From Sabellastarte sp. h YS-2021 (taxonomy: Eukaryota; Annelida; Polychaeta; Sabellida; Sabellidae), in contig OZ024935.1 of the NCBI GenBank assembly GCA_964017235.1, positions 8,060,001 through 8,124,000 on the forward strand: DNA of 64,000 nt, given 5' to 3'. Each line of letters begins with the position of its first letter. Position 1 is the stretch's first letter. The notes under the pieces were generated by a model. The model ran no database searches. It was not told where the DNA came from and saw nothing but the letters and a program-made list of their open reading frames with translations. Of this stretch, positions 33,640 through 44,229 are shown in pieces. A program made the translations under genes and the position numbers.

Positions 33640-34676
33640 TATCAATTGTATTGTTTAATAGGGTAATTAGATCCCTTATGCTGTTTGGTCAAATATACTT
33701 TACTTTGACTTATTTTCAGCTTAATAGGATCATTTTGAGATGCACTTGTCTTACTTGAACTAGTTTTTGTCACTTTAGTTGTCTGATTTTCAACTGCACA
33801 CTTTTTTGGTTGTTTTCCACCACAGGTTTGATTGCTGCAACCGCTTGGGCATAGGTTGCTTTCACAGAATAAAATATATCCATTTGTTTCTTGGCTTCTG
33901 TGTATGAAATGCCTCTTTCTGCCTTTATTCTTTGAATTCCTTTTCTTCTTTCCATTTTGGGCATTCTTCATCATTTGATGCATGCTTTCCTTGGCAAGTT
34001 ACTCATTTCACTTCATTCTTACATTCTTGAGAGTCTGTATGATCTTCTTGCCCACATTTAGTGCAAACTTCATTTTTTCTGCAGTTGAATTTAGCATGAC
34101 CAAACGTTTGACACTTGTAGCCGCTGACAGGATTCGGGATAAATTGTGACAGAGCCACTCTATAGTAACCCACCCTGTTGTATTTTGGTAAGGTTTGGCT
34201 TTGAAATGTTAATATACAAGTCCCTGTTGGTTTTCTTTGGCCATCTCGAAATACCGAAATCCTGTTTAGTTTGATGACACCTTCAACTTTCAGGCCTTCC
34301 AATATTTCCACATCAGTACAGTTTTTTATGTCTGGGCATCTAATGACTCCTTTCTTAGTGTTCAAATTGTAGTGTGGTGAATTGGAATAGCATTATCTAT
34401 TGTTTGATTCAATTTTTTGGTTTTCAGTAATTTTTTGCTCTGTGTTTTCTTATCCACTTCCACCAAAATGCTTCCATTCCTTAACTTCTTTATGTTAAAG
34501 GGATCAGAACTAAGTATATCAACAAAGTCTTTGTTGACAGCAAATGTTGACCGTTTGCACAAGGGTCTTTCATCATCTGTACCTTTAATCAGAAAGAAAC
34601 ATGGCCATGAACAAATCTGGGCAGAATCAAAGTCAGTAGTCATAATATCAGGTCTAGGTACTTTCCTATCCATCAA
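33640..34676 (-). pseudogene. LINE ORF1 (gag-like RNA-binding protein), frameshifted
   Basis: Read from 34,676 downwards, the first part encodes an RRM-like segment (PCFFLIKGTDD, GSILVEVDKKTQSKKLLK). After a frame change near 34,365 comes KKGVIRCPDIKNCTDVEIL and a zinc-knuckle pair: KCQTFGHAKFNC, where the first Cys of the canonical CxxC has become Gly, and CTKCGQEDHTDSQEC. A second frame change near 33,985 gives the C-terminal tail with GISYTEAKKQMD, typical of these ORF1 proteins. At least two frameshifts make it non-functional. In an intact element it would coat the RNA. Confidence 0.75.
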
Positions 34677-34690
34677 TAATGAGTTTGAGT

Positions 34691-35128
34691 AGCCATAATG
34701 TTAGAGTTATTTTTCATTACCTATGCTCTCTACCCAACCTTCCCGCCCAACAAGGGGATATCACAATATTGTAGAGCTGAGCCCTGCACACTGATATCAG
34801 AGATACATTAGTAATATAATCAAAGAACACATGCAAGTAAACCTTGATTGACCTATTAAGTAGCCGCCTTCTAGATACTCCAAACAAAAACACAAACCAA
34901 ACACCAGCAAAACACAAACAACAAAACAACTTATGAACCTTCACAATCAACAAACCATCACTAATTTGGAGCACTAGGACTTGGCATTACCAGCCTATTC
35001 ATTAAGCCAGGCCATCTTAACCTTCCGACTAAGTGAAATTGAGGCCAAAGCTGTGTATTGCCTCCACAGTGTCACCACAAAGTATTGGCTCAACAGCCAG
35101 GACCCTCTGTTCCACTAACATGGAGAGG
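34691..35128. other. no gene seen; possible 5' UTR of the LINE
   Basis: The minus-strand sequence upstream of ORF1 could be its 5' leader. No motif defines the element start. Confidence 0.35.
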
Positions 35129-35338
35129 GCTTGGTGGTGTAGCGCCTAGAGTTCTCACCTCCAACCTCTGAGGCCGCCAGTTCAAATCTCTGGCCGGGCG
35201 CTTCATGTTGGAAAGTTGGTAGTTACTTGCTGAAGCCCAGTGGTTTACAGTGCAGATGCACTGGTTTCCGCCACCTGTAAACTACCCATCGCAACATGAC
35301 TCAGGCTGTTGAATGCGACGTAAAACAATAAATAAATC
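35129..35338 (+). mobile_element. tRNA-derived SINE, copy 1
   Basis: The tRNA-like head (ttggtggtgtagcgcctag) has a B-box-like gttcaaatctc at about 35,183. The body is tttacagtgcagatgcactg. The tail is catgactcaggctgttgaat, then cgacgtaaaac and (aataa)n. Tail motif gctgttgaa...cg(a/g)acgtaaaac is shared with the SINEs at 44,078, 47,111 and 54,345 (antisense). No target duplication could be seen. Confidence 0.8.
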
Positions 35339-35344
35339 TACTGA

Positions 35345-35460
35345 CACAGATCGCAACTCGCGACAAATAGGCTGCCCCCAATTAGTCGCCTCTTACAACA
35401 TGCAGGAGGATATGTTGGGCCTATTCTACTTCCCAGTATCCACAGGGGGAAACGGTCCTA
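35345..35460 (-). repeat. dispersed repeat fragment, copy A
   Basis: The reverse complement of 35,385-35,450 (gggaagtagaataggcccaa, then cctgcatgt and aagaggcgact) matches 47,670-47,730 on the plus strand. It also sits immediately downstream of a SINE, suggesting a linked repeat family. Confidence 0.65.
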
Positions 35461-35983
35461 ATGAAGGGAAAGATAAACGACTTTATTTATTTATTGGTAA
35501 TTTATTTATTGGTAATTGTTACACATTAAAATTGTTAAAATAAAAACAATGTCACTATTAATAATGGATTACATCTTTAATTACTACCATTGGTTACATT
35601 TGAACAATTTATTTACATAATTCCTGATTAAGTTCAAGAACACAAGACTGTATCACTGTTAAGGAACCATAATACATTAAGAGTTGTTTAGGAACATTTC
35701 TTGTGTCTGTTAACCTGTTGAATAACTGATTACTTTTTTCATGCATCACCTCATATTAAAAGTTCAAGGTCAAATCTGTCAAGTTCAATTTAAAGCTACA
35801 GTAATACACAAGCCAAGGTACTGGTTAACAACACTAGAAAATTCATCAACTAATCAAACTAATAATTCGCATACAACTTGACCTTCCAGTGACCGTTATA
35901 CTGGAGTTACGTTATATGAACCAAAATAGCAGAACCAAATAAAATCTACCAAGCCAAGTAAGTCACTAAAGTTGTAGCAGTAA
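35461..35983. other. no gene seen
   Basis: AT-rich sequence with a short tttatttattggtaa duplication near 35,485-35,515. Nothing else can be supported. Confidence 0.4.
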
Positions 35984-36900
35984 TTATATAATATGTTGTT
36001 GAAAAGCAGATTCGGCAACAGCTGCAGCCTTGGGAGTATCTGACAGGATAGCATTCAACTTCCAATGGACGTGAATTTTTATATTTTCAATAACCTTCAG
36101 CTCTAGTGCCAAGGTTCCACCACTTTGCCCATAACTTTTAGGGTTTAAATGCATTTGATTAACAGCTAAAGTCAGAACATTACAAACGTTGAAGGATGTA
36201 ACAGGAATTTTTTTACCATCAGTGACAGTCAAAACAAGGGATCAATTGTTGAGATTTAACATGATTCAACATACATTTGATAGCTAAAACTGGACATATT
36301 TCTGAAGCTTTGGAATATGAATAATCCTATAAGCATCATGTGTCTGCATGTTCTTTGCACATTTAAGAATAATTTGCATAATTTGTAGTAAATATAATAT
36401 CACATAGGAAAGGAGACCAGTAGGGGTGAAATTTTTTAACAGTAGGGGGGAACAAAGATGCCAATCTGAAAGAATCCAAAGAATCCCAATAATCCCAATA
36501 ATAGCTTTATATGTCAAATAATTTGGAACAACTTTTGAAATAAATTTCCCATCAATAACTTCCTCATCTGAACTGACTCTACACCTTTAACCATTGCCTT
36601 CATTACATAATTCATTTTTACAGATTTTACCACAGTACTGTTCTAGCTTGCTAAGCAGTCTTTGGCCAGGCATTAAAGAGAAGTAGTGGCCTAAGACAGA
36701 TAGTTCTGTACAGATGCTTCAGACAAGCAATTCTGGGCCAAAAATTTGAGGAAGGTGATGGCGGCTAGCTCTGTCCAAGGTCAATGCACACCCATATACA
36801 TGGTGAAAGCAACAAAGGGTCTGAAGCTGTTGGCATACCCGGCACTAGTACAATAAGGCAAACACTTCTCAGCTTGCTGCAGTTTTCCTTGTCAGCCATA
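35984..36900 (-). pseudogene. DIRS-like tyrosine recombinase, decayed
   Basis: Translating the minus strand piecewise gives FLKFLAQNCLSEASVQNYLS (SAM-like DNA-binding part), then LLGLLGFFGFFQIGIFVPP (equivalent to the FFGFLR-SN-VP motif, with Arg lost), and finally DGKKIPVTSFNVCNVLTLA, NPKSYGQSGGTLALELKVIE and HVHWKLNAIL. The last block aligns with the catalytic H-x-x-R and W...Y region, but the Arg residues and the Tyr are replaced. Stops and frameshifts separate the pieces. Confidence 0.65.
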
Positions 36901-36957
36901 AAAGTGGGGTGTAATATACTCTATCTTCACTGTGAGGTTCATGTGGCAATTGCATGA

Positions 36958-36985
36958 TGCCTCCCTCCCTCCCTCCCTGCCTCCC
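36958..36985. repeat. (CCCT)n microsatellite
   Basis: A short run of cctccctccctccctcc at the end of the RNase H remnant. Confidence 0.85.
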
Positions 36986-38180
36986 ATCGTCTTTTTAAAT
37001 GTAACCAGTAGAGGCACTTCGGCAATTTTCTCTTTTACCATTTAACAAGTATTTGACCTTTACAGGTCAATCACTTTTCAGCAACAGTTACCTACATTCC
37101 ACTATCTTGGGCTTGTCTATAGCCTTCAAAGTATTATTAATGGTTACAAAGTCAGATTGTGACCTTAAGGTCAAAGTAAAGTCTAAACTCATGTATTTGT
37201 CTAAGTTTTACTTCTTAACCAGGCTGATGTCTCTTATAATTGATAACAGTAGTAGTTTCGAGTACTTGTATATAGATAGTAGCTAGCAGTATGAGGACTA
37301 GTTCTGAGTGACATGTTTTCACACATAAAGTAGTAGCTCCACTGATTTGTTACTGAGTGGTACTGGGCTTGCCTAGAAGTTTTTATACTCTTTGAAGAAA
37401 AGACATTAAAGAAATCTGTTGTAAGCTGGTGTCAATTACCAGAGACTCTAATACTTGTAAATAATGGATGTTTTTAACTGAAGTTATTATAATACCTAGA
37501 CAATTAATGACAGTATTAGGAGATTCGAGTTTCTTTTGATTGATTGGCAAACCTACATATTCTAATATATTTACCAGTGATAAAAAATGGCTTTTAGCTT
37601 GTGAATTTTTAGCAATTCCAACGTAATCATCCAAATAATTCATTAGCCAGACATTACCTTTACATAAAGGTTATAGCTTTGCAAGCCCATAAAAGGGTAG
37701 TCATATGGATCTACTCTTAAGTTTCTGAATGCACTTTCTAAATTAACTTTAAACAGCTTTGCAGATAGACCTATCTCTTTAATACGCTCTACTACCAGAT
37801 CTCTTGTAGGGTATTTCAATTTAAATGGAATATCATCATATATATCAGATGGTATACAACTATAAACACTAGCACCCAGAGGCCATGAAAGATCGACTAT
37901 AACCCTAATCCCGCCATAAGGCTTCTCTCGAGCCATCAAGGGCGAAAAATGAATATTTTTAAAAGGAGATCGTATAAAAGGACCAAACATAGCTTTTTTT
38001 CTTAACTTCTGTATTAAAATATTTAGTAACACCATCTTTAAGCTGACAAGCTGAAAAGTGATTTTTTGTATTTTTTTGGAATTTAAAAATATCATAATTA
38101 ACAACCATTGTGAACCAAAATTGTAAATACTGTATTAAAGAAGGAATATCATAGTCATGTAGGATTGTTTGCCAATCAGG

Positions 38181-38881
38181 GACGGGATTCACGAAAGGTC
38201 TTAAGTTTAGGCAATTTTTTTTTGCTTAGACAAATCTTAAAGTTATGACTTTTGTCTTAGCTAAGGTTTCTCTTAAATTGGGATTCACAAAAAGTGCTTA
38301 GCAAAATCTTAGCCGAGACAAAATTTGTGCAAAAAGTCTTAACTACTTTGAATTAAAATTAACAAATCTTAGAAAAACAAAAACATTTTTCATCAATAAA
38401 TACACCAAAAATGCTCTTTAAAATTATAAAACAGATTTGTTACTTTTTTTGTAAAATTATGTAAAAATAGTAGTCTTAATGTTTTATTGTGAGTCAGCCA
38501 TTTTTATGACATTATTTTTACCACAAGAAGGTAAAATGTGGAAATTTATAGGTAATTAGATGATGTAAATTTTTATTACAATCAACAGAAATTACTTTTA
38601 TAGGAAGTATAGATCCCCATAGTATGTATTTTGTTGGCATAACAAATGGTAAAATGCAAATACATGCAATGGAATATTTTAAAAATGTCTTAAGTCTGCC
38701 CTGCAGTGGTCTTAAAGTTATGACAAAATCTAAGACAAATTTTTGTCTAAGACCTTTTGTGAATCCTATTTTGTCTAAGCAAAAAAAAGTCTTAACTTTA
38801 TGGCAAAATTCTTGCAGAGTTAAGACTTTTCTCTTAAAGTTATGACAATTTTTTGCTTAAGACCTTTTGTGAATCCCGGCC
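38181..38881. mobile_element. 701-bp TIR element (MITE) inside the DIRS-like pol
   Basis: The ends are gacgggattcacgaaaggtc at the left and, read inwards from the right, ggccgggattcacaaaaggt, an imperfect inverted repeat that continues with cttaag. CAGG is present on both sides (38,177-38,180 and 38,882-38,885), a probable 4-bp target duplication. Skipping the element brings VPSGLIIP next to DWQ in the RT frame. The interior is AT-rich, has many cttaga/tctaag repeats, and has no transposase ORF. Confidence 0.85.
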
Positions 38882-39464
38882 CAGGTATTATCAAACCCGA
38901 AGGCACTAGACTACATGCCCCATTATAATTTGAACATTAAACTTTGCAACCTGTGTATGAATTTCTTTCAAATATTTAAATGGGTCACTTATGCCCATGG
39001 CCACATTATTAACTTCTGTGCCTATGGAATACCTTGGAACCTGCTCTGGTATAAAAGCAAAATTTCTTTCAACCACTTTAATTCCAATATCATACATATC
39101 CATTACTTCATGTTTTGTTTTTGTTTCCTTGATTTCTCTCTGATGATGATCATTGCCTAACTCAGAGGTTGTTTGCCTGGTACTAAAGTCTCTCATATTA
39201 ACATACGTATGGTGACCTTGCCACCCTTCCTCTAAACTTATTCCACTATGAATGTCGATAATCAAACTTAAACTCATACTAAAACTAAGAAAGAAGGGGG
39301 GGTCGGATTACTGAGTGCTGAGTAAATCCAAATTATATTCATAAAGAATCACACAAATTGGTTGATGCCAATTGGGGCTAGACTGTGTAATTTGAATATC
39401 CAACTTAACTCAGTTCTTCTTCACCTGGCTGTGTTGGATGGATCAAATTTTGGTGTACACCACT

Positions 39465-41656
39465 CTAGCACTGAGAACTGCATATTTCTGTGGGAGTGTC
39501 CATCATTTTTGAAATAGCGTGAAACTGGTGTGGGTTGTCCATATTTAAGAATTGATGCCTTGTGTTCATATATTCTTTTCCTAAGTGGCCTGCGGTGTGT
39601 TTTGGTAAGTCTTGTGGTTTGAATGACTTGTGTGTGAAGCTACAGTTTATTGTTGCCAATTTCTTAATCATTGGGCAATATGTACATTTACCTAATCTTG
39701 TGCAAATGCCAGGTATGGGTGTTGGGGTTGTTTTTTGTACAGGTGGGTATATGAGTGAAGCATTGGTGAGCATGTCTTTAATATTAGGTAGTCTCCTAAA
39801 CCCGACTATTGGTTTGTTGGTAAATAGTTGTCCACAGTCTGCACTATTGGTGATTATGTTCCAATTTTTATGGATTATATTTTTGATGTTGGGGTTACAT
39901 GGGTTGAAATTAGTGACCATGACTGGAGTGTCTATTGGATTTTTGGTACCACTTCTAGGAGCTCATCTTGATTGTATTTAGATGCTCTTGAATAATGTTT
40001 CCTGAGGGCTTTCTCTGGGTACCCTCTTTTGGTATAATAAGTGACAAGTTTTTCTGCTTTGTCTTGGAAATCCGTATCATATGTGCATATGCGTCTGAGT
40101 CTAAGGAATTGTCCATATGGGCCCTTAGTTTTACTCAGTGCATGGTGGGATGAGGTATAGTGTAGGTACAGGTTTTTCATACAGTGTAATATATAGTTCT
40201 CTATGACTATTTACTTTCACTGTGGTGTCCAGAAAGTTAATTTGTGTGTTGCTTAGTTCATGTGTGAACTTTATGGTGGGGTGGATTCCATTGAGATATG
40301 TGATGAATTCATTTAATGTGTCTTCACCATGTGTCCATATCATGAAAATGTCATCTATGAACCTTAGCCATATTAGTGGCTTTAGTCGCCAATTTGCTAG
40401 TGCTTTAGTTTTGAATCTGTCCATGAACAAATTAGCATAATTTGGTGCTACTGCTGTGCCCATGACTGTGCCTCCTATTTGGAGATAGTGATCACCATTG
40501 AAGGTAAAGTTCATTGAATGCAAAACCAGTTCTAGTAGTTTTAATAAGTGAGGTCTTATTTTTTGTTTTTCAGGATCCCTTCTGATGTGGTCAGCGACTG
40601 CCAAGATTCCCTCATGGTTACGGATATTAGTGTATAGTAAGCTAACATCAAGTGTGACTAGCAGAGCATTATCAGGAATTTTCCCTAATTGTTTGAGTCT
40701 ACTTATAAAGTGTTGGGTGTCCCTGACGTATGAGTTGGTTTTTGGGACATAACTTTTGAAATGTTCATCAATGAATTTACTGATGTTTGAGGTGGGGTGA
40801 TCAGTTGAACTGCAAATTGGTCTACCTGGTATGTCCTTTTTATGGATTTTTAGTAGGTAAAACCTTGCCTCTTTAGGGTTTTTTATGTTTAAGAACTCAA
40901 AGTTTTTTTCTGTTATGAGGTTAAGTGATCTCATTTTGATAAGTTCATCTGTTATTTTATCTGAAACTTGATTTGTAATATCCATACAAACTTCTGGTCT
41001 TGTAGATGCCTATAGCCTTCTCTTAGGTAATCTATTGTATTCATTACTACAACAGCTGAACCCTTATCAGCTTTCTTGATCACAATATGGGGGTTGTCCT
41101 TAAGGATTTTGAATCCCTTTCGTTCTTGTTTGGTCAAGTTGTCACTACTTTTGTGTTTTGGTTTACTTTTGAGTATTTCCAATTTGACAGATCTTTGGAA
41201 AGTGTCAAGAGTCTTGTTTGGTGGACTTGGTCTCCATCTTGATTTGAGTTTAAATTTTTGTTGGATTTCCTTGTTTTTTAATAATTCTGGATCAGAGTTG
41301 TCATCGGTTTCATTAGCATTATTGTTCATGAAGTCAATGATACTTTGATTTAGATTGAAGTCATTATTATCATTTTTGCCCCTGTTGAAGAATTCCACTG
41401 GCTCCAATCTTTGGTGGAATTCCTTAAAATCAAGCCATATTTGTGATTTGTCAGGTGGTCCAGGTGTTGGACAAAAAGTTAACCCCTTTTCTAGAGCTTT
41501 AACTTGAGATTCATCTAATATGGTGTTTGATAAGTTAATGACTGTGTGGCCAGTGTAACTCTCAAACTTGGTATCTCTTGGTAGGATACCAGGTCGTGAT
41601 GTTCTGGCCTCATGTTTGAGGGTATCCAAAAAATGTTCATCCTCAATACTAGACAT
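39465..41656 (-). pseudogene. Penelope-like element reverse transcriptase
   Basis: The ORF starts at ATG 41,656 and runs leftwards with frame changes near 40,970, 40,150 and 39,925. The N-terminal block has TVINLSNTILDESQVKALEK and LTFCPTPGPP, typical of Penelope-like elements. RT motifs follow: KADKGSAVVVMN, ARFYLLKIHKKDIPGRPI, LVTLDVSLLYTNI, GTVMGTAVAPNYANLFM and LRFIDDIFMIW (catalytic DD), then INFLDTTV. The C-terminal region has CTRLGKCTYCPMIKK, but the GIY...YIG core that should follow is not visible: the sequence passes straight to a His-rich segment. It is therefore both frameshifted and probably deleted in the endonuclease. Confidence 0.85.
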
Positions 41657-41880
41657 ATTAATGGTTGAACATAGATGTGATGGTCATGTGTAGAAGTGCC
41701 CTGAAGTAGCTTTTGGTTTGGTGTGTTGTACCTGTGCTAGAACTGGTTTTGAGCCGGTTGTAAAACTGGTTGGTGAGTAGAGATGGTGTGGTGGGACCTG
41801 TTTTGACCTTCATAGTTGTGAAAGGTTACTGAATAAAATTAACACACAGTGAGTGTTTATATATTTTTATTTGGTAAAAA
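41657..41880. other. leader of the Penelope-like element or spacer
   Basis: Non-coding sequence upstream of the Penelope-like ORF (minus strand). I looked for a hammerhead core (ctgatga...gaaac) on both strands and did not see one. The boundary with the next LINE's 3' end is near 41,850-41,900. Confidence 0.35.
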
Positions 41881-44077
41881 ATAACAGGTGAATCAGGTAT
41901 AGAACATAGTGAGTATATAAACACAAACAGTAATTACTTTATGAGACATTACATTTGCCCTCAATAAATAAATTCTTGTAAAAAATTGTATTACACTCGT
42001 TGACATAAACAAATTTTTTAAGTCTTCTTAGTTACATAAACCTATTAACACTGACCATTTTTCAGAAAATTTTTCAACCAACATTTCTGTTTTGGCTAAC
42101 AAAAATTGTTCATTATATACATTACTCAGATACTTTTTATACTCAAAGAAGTTTAAAGATCTGTTTGATCTTGCACATTTAAAGATAGAATATTTTCCAG
42201 TGATAGTTATAATATTTACCGAATTATCTGAACAAACACCTTCCCAAACCCCAACAATTATGTGTGATGGGGAACAAACAAAATTTTTTTGTGTTTTGAA
42301 GGATCCAAGATTTTATGCTTCCCCAAAATTCATTACTTTTAGGGCAGGGGACAAACAGATGTATTATGGTTTCTTCACTTTCATGGCATAAGCGACATAC
42401 AGAATTTTCTGATTGCTTCATCTTAAAAAGATGTCGATTGGTCGCAATTAACCTGTAGATTATTTTATATTGGAACCAAATCAGAAAATTGTCCTTTAAA
42501 CTGTAGAAACATATTCTATAAATATTTTTCTAGGTTAATGTATCCAGAATTAAACTTAAATCAGTTTCCCATTTTTTCTTAAAATTGTTCCCTTGGATGT
42601 TAGATGGCAAGATTATATTGTAGAAATCCTTTGTTCCTTTTCGTGACTTATGTAACAGTTGGACCTGAGTTGGGAATATTGGTCGTTGGTATGCGTTAGT
42701 GTTGAGATTTGTTAATCCAATAAGTTTTTTCAAGCATAAATACAATCTATGGTATGTAAAAAAATCTAATGAGATATTGTAAAACAGGGCGATATTTTCC
42801 CTAGTCATTATGTCACCATTTCTCGTAAGGTCTATAGGATATAAGATGCCCTGTTGATATAATTCAGGTATATAGAGAGTTGCCCGTGTTATTTCTGGGT
42901 TGTACCACAATGGTACATGTAATTTTTCATAAATACTACACTTTTGGTGAATGTTCTGTAATACACAGGCCCAAGCGGAAAGAACATCTTTCCAAAAATG
43001 GTTGTCCATTTGTTTTGCCCTTTGGACTGTCCAATCAGAGCCAACCAATGCTATTTTATTGATGTCACCAACAATATATTTTGCCAACTGTACCCAAGGA
43101 GCTGCTGTTTTAATATACAGGTTACGAATCCAAGAAACCTTTAGACCTTTTATGAAGCTATCAATATCAATCATTTTCAGTCCACCTTCTAGAATGCTAG
43201 TGCACAGTTGTTTTCTATTAATTTTATCCGGTTTTTGATCCCATATATATTTGTAGCAAATATCATTCAGTGCTCTAGTAAAGGAGGGGCTTGGACTTGG
43301 TAGAAAGATAATAAATGATTTAATTTTGGTATTACTTGAGTTTTTAAAACTGTAATTTTACCAATAGGTGTTAAGTATCTTATTTCCCACTTCCTTAGTT
43401 CATTTTTAATTTTTTTTCAGCTTTAGAATAGTTAATGCTTGGTATTTTACAGAGGTCCACCGAAAAGGTAATTCCTAGTAGATCAAATTCTGTTGTTCCC
43501 CAATCTAAATCTTTTCCACAATCAATTTTATCTTGAGAAAATCTTTTCTTTCCTATCCAAACAAGTTTTGTTTTGTCAGTGTTAATTTTAAGTCCTGAAT
43601 ATGATCCATAAACTTCCAAATTATTTAGTGCTGCTAGGAGAGATACAGAAGTGCCATTCAATATAATAGTGGTGTCATCAGCGAATTGAGTGATTTTGTG
43701 AGTTGTATCACCAATTTTTATACCTGTAATCGAGTCATTACTGTTTATCATGAGTAATAATATTTCAGCAAAAATTATAAACAGGTAAGCCGCAATCGGG
43801 TGTCCTTGACGGCATCCTTTTTCAATGTTAATAAATTCATATAGAAAGCCACTTTGTAAGACTGTTGCTTTGATATTACTATTAAAAGTTTGTATCCACC
43901 GTATAATACTGGAACCAAAGCCAAAAAATTTAAGAACAGAGTACATGAATTTCCAGGAAACTGAGTCAAAGGCTTTTGCAAAGTCTACTAGCATGAGAAG
44001 TCCAGGGATATCCTTTTTTTGTGTAACATACATTAAGTCACATATAAGTCTAGTACTGTCTCCAATATAACGGCCAG

Positions 44078-44229
44078 GTCCTCAGTGGCCTAGTGGTTAG
44101 CAAGTTTGGCATCTAATCATAGGCTGTCACCTCTGTGGGTTCGAGTCCCACAAGTGGCAATTCTGAGGACCTGTCCCAATATGACCCTGGCTGTTGAACG
44201 GGACTTAAAACCCCAACTTTGACCTTTGA
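44078..44229 (+). mobile_element. tRNA-derived SINE inserted in the LINE RT
   Basis: This 152-bp element is flanked by perfect 16-bp target duplications ccaatataacggccag (44,062-44,077 and 44,230-44,245). The head is tRNA-like with A and B boxes. The tail has gaccctggctgttgaacggg and ends tttgacctttgac rather than in poly(A). Length, polymerase III boxes and long target duplications identify it as a SINE mobilised by LINE machinery. Confidence 0.92.
44086..44148 (+). promoter_or_regulatory. internal polymerase III promoter of the SINE
   Basis: The A box is tggcctagtgg (44,086-44,096) and the B box is ggttcgagtcc (44,138-44,148), an exact match to the GGTTCGANTCC consensus. Spacing is 41 bp between boxes, as in tRNA genes with a variable arm. 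The anticodon region is not preserved well enough to name the source tRNA. Confidence 0.8.

Larger units (their letters stand above)
33256..34690 (-). mobile_element. 5' part of a Jockey/I-like non-LTR retrotransposon
   Basis: On the minus strand the order is ORF1 (gag-like), then the first ~90 codons of an APE-type endonuclease ORF2. The element is cut off exactly where the 48-bp satellite begins. RT is missing. The clade call rests on the style of ORF1 (zinc knuckle, GVIRCPDIKNC, GISYTEAKKQM), which is common in I/Nimb/Jockey-group elements of molluscs and arthropods. Confidence 0.75.
36950..39277 (-). pseudogene. DIRS-like pol: N-terminal region, RT and RNase H remnants
   Basis: From 39,277 downwards an open N-terminal stretch leads to GACSLVPSGLIIP, the conserved entry to DIRS-order RT. 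The coding sequence then jumps over the MITE and resumes with DWQTILHDYDIPSLIQYLQF, REKPYGGIRVIVDLSWPLGA, FKVNLESAFRNLRVDPYD (catalytic Asp changed to Asn) and MNYLDDYVGIAK (LDD box). About 50 residues are missing between RT motifs A and C. Beyond 37,383 fragments such as SLDFTLT resemble an RNase H start. The Asn change and multiple frameshifts mean it is dead. Confidence 0.75.
35984..39280 (-). mobile_element. second DIRS-order retrotransposon, decayed
   Basis: On the minus strand the order is pol N-terminal region, RT, traces of RNase H, then tyrosine recombinase, as in DIRS-order elements. It is interrupted by a 701-bp MITE at 38,181-38,881 and by several frameshifts. It is not a copy of the element at 6,576: the RT sequence is clearly different. 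Terminal repeats were not found. Confidence 0.75.

Noticed and set aside
36284-36517. 77-codon minus-strand ORF as a separate membrane protein
   Set aside because: It overlaps, in a shifted frame, the decayed recombinase of the second DIRS-like element. Its hydrophobic look comes from the AT-rich helix region.
41657-41880. Hammerhead ribozyme in the Penelope-like leader or in the satellites
   Set aside because: The conserved ctgatga...gaaac core with a cleavage triplet was not found on either strand in this leader, nor in the satellite units that I checked.
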